From: UBA11606 sp964504305 | Lineage (GTDB): Bacteria; Actinomycetota; Acidimicrobiia; Acidimicrobiales; Aldehydirespiratoraceae | Assembly (NCBI GenBank): GCA_964504305.1 | Contig: CAZDEB010000009.1 | Span: 1 to 64,000 of the forward strand | DNA length: 64,000 bases | Direction of reading: 5' to 3' | Shown: in pieces, positions 8,629-17,265 of the stretch | Numbering within the stretch: position 1 is the stretch's first letter | Layout of the letters: each line of letters opens with the position of its first letter | Translations under genes and position numbers: made by a program | The notes under the pieces: generated by a model | The model's input: the letters and a program-made list of their open reading frames with translations, nothing else | The model's database searches: none | What the model was told of the DNA's origin: nothing

Positions 8629-10628
8629 GCACAAGCAACAAACCATCTTCTGTCGAACCGGCGCTGCCCGAAGGCGAGTTCTCTTGGCACAAACTTGTCG
8701 ACCCCGACGAGCTTCCCGAAGGCCGCGTCTCGACGGTCACGATCGGCCACGAAAGTCTCTGTGTCTCGCATACAGAGAGCGACGGGTTTGGATGTCTCGC
8801 CAACGCCTGTCCCCATCAAGGCGGCCCGTTGGGCGAGGGTTCGATAGAGAACGGCTGGCTGCGGTGTCCGTGGCATGGCTATGACTTCTCGCCCAAGAAC
8901 GGTGTTCCGCCTGGTGCGTTCAACGACGGACCGCAGGCTTACCGAACCGAGGTACGAGAAGACGGCGTCTACGTGGCGCTTCCGACCGAAATGGTCCGAC
9001 CCAGAAGCGTGTCGGACGTGATGGTCGACACGATGATCGAGTGGGGCGTCACCCATGTATTCGGCATGGTTGGTCACTCGAACCTCGGGTTCGCCGATGC
9101 CATGCGGGTTGCCGAGACCCGTGGTGATCTCACCTATATCGGTATTCGCCATGAGGGTGCGGCATCGTTCGCGGCCACCGCCTACGGCAAGTTGACGGGC
9201 AAACTGGCCGGCTGTTTCGCGATCGCCGGGCCGGGGTCGACCAACCTGCTCACCGGTCTCTATGACGCCAAGACCGACCGAGCGCCCGTGCTTGCTTTAT
9301 GCGGCCAAGTGCCGTCCAAGGTTCGGGGCCGAGGGGCATTTCAGGACACCGATCTAGCCGCGGCGTTTGCCGATGTGGCGCGTTACAGCGCAACCGTGGA
9401 AGCCGGGTCTGATCACGGCGAACTGATGGCGCTGGCGTGCAAGACCGCATTGGTCGAACGCGATGTTGCTCAGCTGATCTTTCCTGACGAAGTGCAAGAA
9501 ATGGTGGCACCCGTTGGCGCGGCGATTGCGTCCCCGGTGGGCCGTACCGGCCGGCGTGATATAGCGCCACCAGCCGAAGCGTTGAGCGAAGCGGTAGCGG
9601 CCCTTGGCGCGGCCGATCGGCCGTTGATCATCGTCGGCAATGGTGCGCGCGACGCGATGGCCGAGATATTGACTCTGGCCGACAAGATCGACGCGCCGAT
9701 TGTCACCACCTTCAAAGGCAAAGGTCTGATGTCAGATCATCATCGGCTCGCGGGCGGAGCGCTGGGCCGGTCCGGTACGCCGGTGGCGAGTTGGCTGATG
9801 AACGAGTCCGACCTGATCTTGACGTTTGGCGTATCGTTTTCGAACCACACCGGCGTGGCCGACTACAAGCCAATCATCCAAGTCGACTTCGACCCGATGG
9901 CGTTGGGTCGCTTTCACCCAGTCGCAGTCGCGGTTCAGGGCGATGGAGCGGTAACCGCGACGGCACTGACCAACGGCTGTAGCGAAACCGATCGGTCCGC
10001 GGTGATCGCCGAGGTTGCAAAACGCTGGGAGATTTGGCGTCACGAAAAGTCCAGTAGACGCGGTGATGATCGGGGCGAAGGCATCAACGCTGCCGCGTTG
10101 TTCGATGCTCTCAGCCGGCTGGTTCCCGAGAACGCGATCATGCCCGTCGACGTTGGCAACAACACTTACTCGTTCGGGCGCTATTTCGAGGTAGCCGAAC
10201 AGACCGTGTTGATGTCGGGTTACCTCGGATCGATAGGGTTTGCGTTGCCGGCGGCCATGGGATCGTGGGCGGCAACCCAGAGCCAGCCCGACTTCGCCGG
10301 CCGGCCGATCGTGTCGATTTCGGGCGATGGGGGCCTTGGTCAGTACGCCATGGAGATCACCACCGCGGTCAAGTACAACATGAACATCACTCATGTCGTG
10401 ATGAACAACAGCGAACTGGGCAAGATCTCCAAGGAGCAACGGGCTGCCGATTTTGATGTCTGGCAAACGTCCTTGCACAACCCTTCGTTCGCCGGGTTCG
10501 CCAACTTGTGCGGGGCCAAAGGTTTCACGGTCACCGAGCTCGATCAACTTGACGCGGCCATTGCTGATGCGCTCGCCTACAACGGTCCGGCTCTGGTCGA
10601 GGTCGTGACCGATGCCTTGTTGATCTGA
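8625..10628 (+). CDS. Rieske-fused thiamine-diphosphate enzyme (acetolactate synthase-like)
   Basis: This protein of 667 aa begins with a Rieske [2Fe-2S] domain (C62-x-H64, C81-x2-H84). From about residue 125 it continues as a full three-domain ThDP enzyme of the acetolactate synthase/pyruvate oxidase/decarboxylase superfamily. The Pyr domain has the catalytic Glu in GIRHEGAASFAATAYG and the AGPGSTNLLTGLYDA segment. The central domain follows, then the PP domain with the ThDP motif from GDGGLGQYAMEIT to NN about 27 residues later. The start overlaps the upstream stop, so translation is coupled. Standard relatives use FAD or quinone, or do no net redox chemistry. A built-in Rieske cluster suggests the enamine intermediate is oxidised through iron-sulfur chemistry. 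The 2-oxo acid substrate is unknown. Confidence 0.87.
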   Translation: MSTSNKPSSVEPALPEGEFSWHKLVDPDELPEGRVSTVTIGHESLCVSHTESDGFGCLANACPHQGGPLGEGSIENGWLRCPWHGYDFSPKNGVPPGAFNDGPQAYRTEVREDGVYVALPTEMVRPRSVSDVMVDTMIEWGVTHVFGMVGHSNLGFADAMRVAETRGDLTYIGIRHEGAASFAATAYGKLTGKLAGCFAIAGPGSTNLLTGLYDAKTDRAPVLALCGQVPSKVRGRGAFQDTDLAAAFADVARYSATVEAGSDHGELMALACKTALVERDVAQLIFPDEVQEMVAPVGAAIASPVGRTGRRDIAPPAEALSEAVAALGAADRPLIIVGNGARDAMAEILTLADKIDAPIVTTFKGKGLMSDHHRLAGGALGRSGTPVASWLMNESDLILTFGVSFSNHTGVADYKPIIQVDFDPMALGRFHPVAVAVQGDGAVTATALTNGCSETDRSAVIAEVAKRWEIWRHEKSSRRGDDRGEGINAAALFDALSRLVPENAIMPVDVGNNTYSFGRYFEVAEQTVLMSGYLGSIGFALPAAMGSWAATQSQPDFAGRPIVSISGDGGLGQYAMEITTAVKYNMNITHVVMNNSELGKISKEQRAADFDVWQTSLHNPSFAGFANLCGAKGFTVTELDQLDAAIADALAYNGPALVEVVTDALLI

Positions 10629-10650
10629 CCTATCGAAGGGGGACTTGGCT

Positions 10651-11478
10651 GTGGACGATTTCAAGGCCATGGGGTTGTACAACAACGTCGAACGAATCGA
10701 GTTGGACCTCGCCGCGGCGGGTATCTCGCCGGGCGATTCGCTCGGCGTTGACGATCTCTTTGCCTATGACCAATACCACTACGAGGGGGTGGCTGCGGTC
10801 GCCAGTGCGGCCAACGAACTTGGATTGGGACCCGACGACCGGGTGCTCGATATAGGTAGCGGTTTGGGCGGCCCGGCCCGCTACTTGGCCGACCGGTTCG
10901 GATGCCAAGTGACAGCGCTGGAGATCCAACCCGATCTTCATCGCGTCGGTCTGGACCTCACCGAGCGCTGCGGCCTCTCCGAGCAGGTTCGCCATATCGA
11001 AGGCGACATCTTGGAAGCCTCGGTGGTCGGGCCCCACACTGCGATCGTGTCGATGTTGTGCTTCTTGCATATCCCGGATCGTGATGCGCTGTTTGGCCGT
11101 TGCGCCGAAGTGCTGAGCCACGGTGGGTCGATCCTGATCGACGACTACTACGCGCGAGGAGACCTCACCAGCGACGACAAGGCGGCGCTCGCGAGCGAGG
11201 TGCAGTGTCGGTATCTGCCGTCGAAAGCCGAGTACGAAGCCGACATTCGTGACGGCGGCTTCGACGTTGTGGAGGTCGCCGACCGCACCAGCACTTGGGC
11301 GGCATTCGTGGCTGATCGATCAAACAAATTCGCGGCATCCAAATCGGTGCTGCAAGACCGTTACGGCTCGCCCACCGTTGATCACCTCGATCGGTTCTAC
11401 CGGACCGTTGCCGAACTCTTTGAGACCCAAAGATTGGGTGGGGCGAGATTTAGGGCCACGCTGACATCAGCGGGTTGA
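10651..11478 (+). CDS. Class I SAM-dependent methyltransferase
   Basis: This methyltransferase of 275 aa has motif I VLDIGSGLGGPARYLA, an acidic end of beta-2 (TALEIQPD), and DQYHYEGVAAV before it, as seen in glycine/sarcosine- and tocopherol-type small-molecule methyltransferases. I chose GTG 10651 because AAGGGGGA at 10636-10643 gives 7-nt spacing; the TTG at 10645 is too close to that site. It lies 22 nt after the Rieske-ThDP gene, so it is very likely the third gene of that operon. It may methylate the product or a precursor of the two Rieske enzymes. The substrate is unproven. Confidence 0.82.
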   Translation: MDDFKAMGLYNNVERIELDLAAAGISPGDSLGVDDLFAYDQYHYEGVAAVASAANELGLGPDDRVLDIGSGLGGPARYLADRFGCQVTALEIQPDLHRVGLDLTERCGLSEQVRHIEGDILEASVVGPHTAIVSMLCFLHIPDRDALFGRCAEVLSHGGSILIDDYYARGDLTSDDKAALASEVQCRYLPSKAEYEADIRDGGFDVVEVADRTSTWAAFVADRSNKFAASKSVLQDRYGSPTVDHLDRFYRTVAELFETQRLGGARFRATLTSAG

Positions 11479-11501
11479 GCGATCGTGCCTAGGATGCGGC
11501 G

Positions 11502-12425
11502 GTGGCGGTACTCACGACCTCGAATCTGACGATGCAGTTTGGTGCTCAACGCGCCCTTGCTGATGTGTCGATCGAAGTTCCCAGCGGAGTGACCGGGTTG
11601 GTCGGAGCCAACGGCGCCGGCAAGACAACCCTCATGTCGATTGCTCTCGGTCTTCGTGATCAGACCCAGGGGGCGATTCGTGTCCTGGGGCTCGATCCTC
11701 GTCAGGATGGCGCGACTTTACGGGCCATGGTCGGCTACGGACCTGAGCGCAATGTGTTGCCCGAGGACATGCCCGCCTTTGACTTCGTCAAACACCTCGC
11801 CGAAATCCGGGGCATGCCTCGCAACGAGGCTCGCTCGCGTGCCAGCGACGTGCTGTGGCTGGTTGGCCTTGGCGAGGAGAGGTTTCGGGCCCTCGGGACG
11901 ATGTCGACCGGACAGCGTCAGCGAGTCAAATTGGCTCAGTCGATCGCCGCCGATCCGAGCTTTGTATTGCTCGACGAACCGACCGACGGACTCGATCCTG
12001 TCCAGCGCGACGAGATGCTGGCTCTGATCCGGCAAATCAGCGAAGAGTTCTCGATCGACGTGATGTTGTCATCGCATTTGCTCGAGGAGGTCGAAAGGGT
12101 CTGTGACAACATTGTTGCCCTCGACGCTGGCGTTCTCGTGGCGTCAGGTCCCCTTGACGAACTCGTTGGCGACGAAGATGGGCTCACGGTCGAACTCGTC
12201 GCGATCGATGATCGTCCCGATGCCGTTGTTCAGACGCTCGAGCGGTTACGAGGCCGAGGGGTCGAGGTCGAGTTGGTGGACGACACGTTGCACCTACGCG
12301 GCACCGACCGCAACGCCCTCGTCGACGAGGTTCGCGACGCCATCGCCGCCTCCGAGGCTCGAGTCCGTCGAATCGTCAACCGACGCCGGACTCTCGAAGA
12401 CTTGTTCGATAGGAATGCTTCGTGA
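11502..12425 (+). CDS. ABC transporter ATP-binding protein (ABC-2 type, first)
   Basis: This ATPase of 307 aa has Walker A GANGAGKT, signature MSTGQRQRVKLAQ, Walker B FVLLDEPTDGLDP and the switch His in SSHLLEEVERV. A C-terminal extension of about 80 residues is typical of multidrug or antibiotic export ATPases. The GTG start lies 6 nt after a TAGGAT box (11490-11495), suggesting a leaderless operon promoter. It overlaps the following permease by 4 nt. With the next three genes it forms a two-ATPase, two-permease exporter; the cargo is unknown. Confidence 0.92.
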   Translation: MAVLTTSNLTMQFGAQRALADVSIEVPSGVTGLVGANGAGKTTLMSIALGLRDQTQGAIRVLGLDPRQDGATLRAMVGYGPERNVLPEDMPAFDFVKHLAEIRGMPRNEARSRASDVLWLVGLGEERFRALGTMSTGQRQRVKLAQSIAADPSFVLLDEPTDGLDPVQRDEMLALIRQISEEFSIDVMLSSHLLEEVERVCDNIVALDAGVLVASGPLDELVGDEDGLTVELVAIDDRPDAVVQTLERLRGRGVEVELVDDTLHLRGTDRNALVDEVRDAIAASEARVRRIVNRRRTLEDLFDRNAS

Positions 12426-13288
12426 ACACCGCGGAGATATTCGATCGGGGCTACCGCAAGTTCGAAGGAGAGCGGTCGGGCGTTTTTGGAGCGGTTCGCT
12501 CGTTGGCTTGGCACACGATGCGGAGCATCCTCGGTCTGGGGCGCAAAGCCCGCCACAAGATCTTCCCCGTCATCGTGATCCTGATCGCCTTCTTGCCGGC
12601 GGTCATCTTCATCGGTATTGCCGCGTTGTTTCCGGGGAACATCTTTGGCGACGAAGCCCGGCCCGAATACTGGGAACTCGCCCAATCGTCGGGGTTCGCG
12701 ATCCTGTTGTTTTGCGCCATGGTCGTGCCCGAGGCCCTGGTGCGCGATCGCCGAGACGGAATGCTGGGCCTGTACCTGTCGACCCCGCTCACCAAGGCAA
12801 CCTACCTGGGTGGCAAAGTGCTGGCGGTCATGGCCACGCTGGTCATCGTTACCGTGGGGCCAGCACTGCTGCTTCTCACTGCGACAACCCTCGAAAGCCA
12901 AGGGCCAAACGGAATTTTCGACTGGGTCAAGACTGCCGGTCAGATCTTTCTGGCCGGTGCCGGCATCTCTGCGGTGTTTGCGGCGGTGGCGTTTGCCGCG
13001 TCGAGCCTCACCGACCGGCGGGCGTTTGCCAGTGTCGCTACCGCCCTAATATTCATTGGATCGCCGTTGATCGTCGGCGCGCTGATCGATGGTGCCGACA
13101 TGAGTCAAAATTTGCGAGTTTTCGACGTGATTTCTATGGCCTTTGAGTTCTCGCCTCGCGTGTTTGGCGACATGTCGGTCGACCTTCAAGACATTTCTGA
13201 CACCCAAGTGTTCGTTGCTGATGGCGCGTGGACGGCCTTGGGCGCCGCGGTCGTATGGCTGCGTTATCGCCGACTCGGAGCGGCGTAA
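12422..13288 (+). CDS. ABC-2 type permease (first)
   Basis: This integral membrane protein of 288 aa has about six hydrophobic helices (for example FPVIVILIAFLPAVIFIGIA, VMATLVIVTVGPALLLLTA). The region RDRRDGMLGLYLSTPLTKATYLGGK is typical of the cytoplasmic loop of ABC-2 permeases. The start is GTG in a GTGA overlap with the ATPase. Its TAA overlaps the ATG of the next ATPase (TAATG). It probably pairs with the upstream ATPase. Confidence 0.85.
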   Translation: MNTAEIFDRGYRKFEGERSGVFGAVRSLAWHTMRSILGLGRKARHKIFPVIVILIAFLPAVIFIGIAALFPGNIFGDEARPEYWELAQSSGFAILLFCAMVVPEALVRDRRDGMLGLYLSTPLTKATYLGGKVLAVMATLVIVTVGPALLLLTATTLESQGPNGIFDWVKTAGQIFLAGAGISAVFAAVAFAASSLTDRRAFASVATALIFIGSPLIVGALIDGADMSQNLRVFDVISMAFEFSPRVFGDMSVDLQDISDTQVFVADGAWTALGAAVVWLRYRRLGAA

Positions 13289-14265
13289 TGACATTGACCA
13301 GTCCACCCCCGCCGCCGCCGCCACCACCTCCGGCGTCTTCGCCCCCGCCGCCGCCGATGGTGCAGGTGAGCAACGCCACCAAGGCCTTTGGTGATGTTGT
13401 CGCGGTGAGCGATGTGTCGTTTCAGATCGGCCCGGGGGTTACGGCCTTGCTTGGCCCTAACGGTGCAGGCAAGAGCACGTTGTTTCGCATGTTGTGCGGG
13501 CTCACTGCCCCCACCAGCGGAACCGTGCGGGTGCTCGGACGTGATGCTCGCAAGGACCGAGATGTGAGAGGCCGGCTCTCGCTCGCTCCTCAACAAGACG
13601 CGGTGTTCGACCGGTTGAGCGCCCTCGGATTTGTCGAGATGGCCGGGTTGACCCACGGCATCGATCAGCCCGAACTCGCGGCTCGCGAGGCGTTGGCCAT
13701 AGTCGAGCTCGATGCTGATGACCCCAAGTATGTGGGCGCCTACTCCAAGGGAATGCGTCAGCGGGTGAAGCTGGCTGCGGCTTTGGTCAACGACCCGTCG
13801 GTGTTGGTGCTTGACGAACCGTTGACCGGTCTCGATCCGGTTCAGCGCCGTCGAATGATCGAGTTGTTCATCGGTCTCGGCGAGAAGGGAAAGTGTTTGC
13901 TGGTCTCGAGCCATGTCTTGGACGAGGTCGCCCGCCTTGGTTCGAACGTCCTGGTAATCGCTCAGGGTCGGCTCGCGGCGACCGGCAACTATCACGCGCT
14001 CAGAGATCAGATGGACGATCGTCCGCACAGAGTTCGGGTCACCGTCTCTGATCCGCGCCGCCTGGCGTCTCACCTTATTGAGACGGCGCTGGCCGATGGC
14101 GTGAGCGTCGACGACGACACGGTAATAGTCAATACCAACGACATTGGTCGGTTTGGCCAGGCCATTGCGCCCGTCGCCCGAGATCTCGACATTCGTTTGA
14201 ACGAGGTCCAACCCCTCGACGACGATCTCGAGTCGGTTTTTCGTTATCTCGTGGAGCGTCGATGA
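13288..14265 (+). CDS. ABC transporter ATP-binding protein (second) with polyproline N-terminus
   Basis: This ATPase of 325 aa has Walker A GPNGAGKST, signature YSKGMRQRVKLAAAL, Walker B VLVLDEPLTGLDP and switch His in VSSHVLDEVARL. It carries an unusual leader before the ATPase fold: ten consecutive Pro, then ASS, then five Pro (residues about 6-23). The ATG at 13288 overlaps the permease stop, which supports including the leader. A start at the in-frame ATG 13357 would remove it. Runs of Pro stall ribosomes unless rescued by EF-P, so the leader could tune expression of this subunit. Confidence 0.88.
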   Translation: MTLTSPPPPPPPPPPASSPPPPPMVQVSNATKAFGDVVAVSDVSFQIGPGVTALLGPNGAGKSTLFRMLCGLTAPTSGTVRVLGRDARKDRDVRGRLSLAPQQDAVFDRLSALGFVEMAGLTHGIDQPELAAREALAIVELDADDPKYVGAYSKGMRQRVKLAAALVNDPSVLVLDEPLTGLDPVQRRRMIELFIGLGEKGKCLLVSSHVLDEVARLGSNVLVIAQGRLAATGNYHALRDQMDDRPHRVRVTVSDPRRLASHLIETALADGVSVDDDTVIVNTNDIGRFGQAIAPVARDLDIRLNEVQPLDDDLESVFRYLVERR

Positions 14266-15014
14266 ATATCAACCGGGTTGCTCCGCTTCGGGCGATGGTG
14301 TTGAGCCATCGAGTGATTGTGCGTCAACTGCTAACCGTTGGTCGATCCCTTGCCTTGGGCGCCCTTGGTGCCGCGGTAATTCTGGTGGCGTGGGCGGTCG
14401 GTGCGTCGGAGAGCTCGTCGACCACCGCGGCCGACGAGCTCGACACCGCCCTCGCGTCGATCGTTACGCTCGGATTCGCGGCCGTCATCCCGGTCGTGAC
14501 TCTCGTGTTCGCCGGCGCGGCCTTAGGCGACATGCGCGAAGACGCAACCTTGGTGTATCTCTGGTTACGCCCGATGGATCGCTGGCCGATAGTGCTGGGG
14601 GCGGTTGGCGCGGCGATCACGGTGAGCTTGCCGTTTACGGTCTTGCCGGTAGCGGTAGCGGCGGCGATGTTCGGTGTCGGCAGCGAGCTGGTTGCGTCCA
14701 CGATCATTGCCGGTTGTGTTGGCGTCGTTGCCTACTCGGCGGTCTTCGTGCTCTTTGGTCTGCTGGTGAAGAACTCGATCTCGTGGGGCCTGGCCTACAT
14801 AATCGTCTGGGAGGGAGTGGCGGCGGGCTTTGGCACCTTCGCCAACCGGATGGCCATCCGGGGTTACACCGGGTCTATTCTCAATGACCGTCTCGACGGG
14901 TCCCTGAGCCTCGCCGATTTGAGCCAAGGGCAAGCCATTTTGAGCGCGACCCTGATCAGCATCGTGGCCGTTGTGGTCGCGTCGGCGCGCCTCAACCGAC
15001 TCGACGTGGCCTAA
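14262..15014 (+). CDS. ABC-2 type permease (second)
   Basis: This membrane protein of 250 aa has about six hydrophobic segments (LALGALGAAVILVAWAVG, VIPVVTLVFAGAALGDMRED, then LRPMDRWPIVLGAVGAAITV). The cytoplasmic loop after the second helix has the pattern RED-x-L-x-LR-x-MDRW seen in ABC-2 permeases. It overlaps the upstream ATPase by 4 nt (ATGA) and ends the four-gene exporter operon, 15 nt from the convergent glutamate dehydrogenase stop. Confidence 0.83.
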   Translation: MNINRVAPLRAMVLSHRVIVRQLLTVGRSLALGALGAAVILVAWAVGASESSSTTAADELDTALASIVTLGFAAVIPVVTLVFAGAALGDMREDATLVYLWLRPMDRWPIVLGAVGAAITVSLPFTVLPVAVAAAMFGVGSELVASTIIAGCVGVVAYSAVFVLFGLLVKNSISWGLAYIIVWEGVAAGFGTFANRMAIRGYTGSILNDRLDGSLSLADLSQGQAILSATLISIVAVVVASARLNRLDVA

Positions 15015-15029
15015 GCCGGCCGCCGAGCG

Positions 15030-16346
15030 TCAGGCCGCGGCTTGACGAGCGTCAACAACCGACAGGTGATTGCGCTGGGCAACCCGCACCCGTTGCACCG
15101 CAACTGTGAAGGCGGCTTCGCGCAGAGAACATTCGTACTCGTCGGCGGTATTGCGTACGCCGTCGTAAGCATCGGCTAGGACGCCAGCCAGTTCGGCGTC
15201 GTGGCGAGTGAGATCCCAGCGATCACCGGTCTTGTTAAGGAACCACTCGAAGAACGATCCGACGACTCCGCCGGCGTTGGCGAGGATGTCGGGAATCACG
15301 GTCACCCCGTTGGATTCGAGAACTGATTCGCCTCCGGGCGTCGTGGGTCCGTTGGCGCCTTCCAAAACAATCCTGGCTTGCACCGTCGCCGCGATCTCCG
15401 CTGTCAGAACGCCACCTAGAGCGGCGGGGGCAAGGACATCACATGGCAGAGCCAGGAGGTCCGTGGGGGCGATCTCCCGCCCGACCTGGGCGGTGGTGAC
15501 ATCGGCTCCGCCGCTGATGGCCATATCGAGGGCATTGATGTCGAGTCCGTCAAGGTCGGCGATCGCGCCGCGGATATCGGACACTCCAACCACCGTGCCG
15601 CCCCGACGAACGACTTCGCGAGCGATCCACGAGCCGACGTTTCCGTACCCCTGTATGGCAACCCGGAGTCCGTCGATGGTGCGAGCGTCTCGGCGGAGAT
15701 GTTGTTCGAGAACGTCGACGGCGCCTCGCCCGGTTGCCGCGGTGCGCCCAACTGAACCGCCGAGATGCACGGGTTTGCCGGTGACGACCGCTGGTTCGAA
15801 TCCGTTTATTCGAGCGTATTCGTCGGCCATCCAAGCCATTGTCTGTGGCCCAGTGTTGACATCGGGTGCGGGGATGTCGACGTCGGGTCCGATATGGGGC
15901 GCGAGCGCGTGAGTCAGCACTCGGGTCATTCGTTCGAGTTCGTTCGCCGATAACTCGCTCGGGTCGATGCGGACGCCGCCCTTAGCCCCACCGAACGGCA
16001 CGTTTGCTACGGCTGTCTTCCACGTCATTAGCGACGCGAGGGTCCGGGTCTCTGCTTCGTCTACGTGGGGATGGAACCGAATCCCGCCCTTGTACGGACC
16101 ACGAGCATCGCAGTGTTGCACTCGGAAGGCCTCGACAATGCGCGTCGTGCCGTTGTCGAAACGCACCGGGATCAGCTTTGAGATGACCCGGTCGGGCGCG
16201 AGCAGCAACTCGCGCTCCGTGGCAGTTACGCCAAGACGGTCACATGCGGCATGAAGTTGTTCGGTGGGACCCGCCGTCGACGGCCTGCGGTCTCCGTTGT
16301 GATTGCTGTCCATACCCACTGATCGGCGCGGCTGGACCCTTGCCAT
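15030..16346 (-). CDS. gdhA: Glu/Leu/Phe/Val dehydrogenase (glutamate dehydrogenase)
   Basis: This amino-acid dehydrogenase of 438 aa catalyses reversible oxidative deamination with NAD(P). The N-terminal substrate domain has GPYKGGIRFHP, the catalytic Lys in VPFGGAKGGVRID, and PAPDVNTGPQTMAWM. The C-terminal Rossmann domain has VAIQGYGNVGSWIA and IVLEGANGPTTP. The length suits the hexameric glutamate dehydrogenase family, though leucine or other branched substrates cannot be excluded. The start could be ATG 16346 or the internal ATG near 16313. It stands alone on the minus strand. Confidence 0.9.
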   Translation of the reverse strand: MARVQPRRSVGMDSNHNGDRRPSTAGPTEQLHAACDRLGVTATERELLLAPDRVISKLIPVRFDNGTTRIVEAFRVQHCDARGPYKGGIRFHPHVDEAETRTLASLMTWKTAVANVPFGGAKGGVRIDPSELSANELERMTRVLTHALAPHIGPDVDIPAPDVNTGPQTMAWMADEYARINGFEPAVVTGKPVHLGGSVGRTAATGRGAVDVLEQHLRRDARTIDGLRVAIQGYGNVGSWIAREVVRRGGTVVGVSDIRGAIADLDGLDINALDMAISGGADVTTAQVGREIAPTDLLALPCDVLAPAALGGVLTAEIAATVQARIVLEGANGPTTPGGESVLESNGVTVIPDILANAGGVVGSFFEWFLNKTGDRWDLTRHDAELAGVLADAYDGVRNTADEYECSLREAAFTVAVQRVRVAQRNHLSVVDARQAAA

Positions 16347-16420
16347 CAGAGACTCTTGAACCGACTTTCTCAGCTTCTATACCCCGGCCGTGAGACCTCT
16401 TTGAGTAGGTCGAACGACTG

Positions 16421-17203
16421 CTATCGGCCGGTAAAAGTTGCCTTGCCCGGACCGTTGTCCATGAAGCTCTGCACTCCGGTTCGACAATCATCGGTTGCGA
16501 AGCACTCGCCAAATTTGGTGGCCTCGACTGCTACAGCTTCGGCGAGGGGCAGGTGCAGCCCTTCGAGAATCGACCTCTTGGCCATCCGCAGGGCGGCCGG
16601 GCCGCGTGCGTACTCGACGGCTTTGTTGAATGCGTCGTCGAACAGATCGTCGGGCTCGTGAATCGACGAAACGATTCGGTTGGCGAGGGCCTCGTCGGCG
16701 CGGACGTGACGGCCCGAGTAGACCATCTCCTTGGCCATGGTGACGCCGGCGAGGCGGGCAAGTCGTTGGGTTCCGCCGCCGCCAGGTATTAGGCCCAACT
16801 GAATTTCGGGAACTCCCAAGCGGGCATCGGTGGAGACCATCCGGAAATCGGTCGAGAGCGCAACTTCGAGACCACCGCCCAAACAGAATCCACTAACCGC
16901 GGCGATGGTGATCTGTGGCAGGTTCTCGATGGCGAGGAGGGCGTTGTTGAACGTAGTCGAGAACTGGGTTGCCGCGGCTTGGTCAAAGCTCGGAAACTCC
17001 TCGATGTCGGCACCAGCAGCGAAAACTTTTGGGCCTCCGGTGATGACGGCGGCTCGAATATCAACGTTGTGTTCGAGCTCTGCGCAGATGATGCCGAGGT
17101 CGTTCACCATGTCGGTGCTGATGGCGTTGACTTTCGGACGGTCGAGTCGGATGGTGGCAACACCGGTGGTGTTGTCGATTTCGAGGTGGACGTGTTCTCC
17201 CAT
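16421..17203 (-). CDS. Enoyl-CoA hydratase/isomerase family protein
   Basis: This crotonase-fold protein of 260 aa has AAGADIEEF (oxyanion-hole strand and loop), SGFCLGGGLEVALSTDFRM, and the catalytic Glu region LGVPEIQLGLIPGGGGTQRLARL. The two Glu-containing loops are as in active enoyl-CoA hydratases. ATG 17203 is preferred over the TTG at 17212 because a TACGTT -10 box lies 7 nt upstream. It probably acts in fatty-acid or amino-acid beta-oxidation, in line with the other acyl-CoA genes in the window. It is divergent from the cyclic-di-GMP gene. Confidence 0.9.
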   Translation of the reverse strand: MGEHVHLEIDNTTGVATIRLDRPKVNAISTDMVNDLGIICAELEHNVDIRAAVITGGPKVFAAGADIEEFPSFDQAAATQFSTTFNNALLAIENLPQITIAAVSGFCLGGGLEVALSTDFRMVSTDARLGVPEIQLGLIPGGGGTQRLARLAGVTMAKEMVYSGRHVRADEALANRIVSSIHEPDDLFDDAFNKAVEYARGPAALRMAKRSILEGLHLPLAEAVAVEATKFGECFATDDCRTGVQSFMDNGPGKATFTGR

Positions 17204-17265
17204 GTACTGCAACGTAGCCCACGGTTAGCCCTCAGCTTCGAGTCGCGCCAGCCGATGGAACCGCA

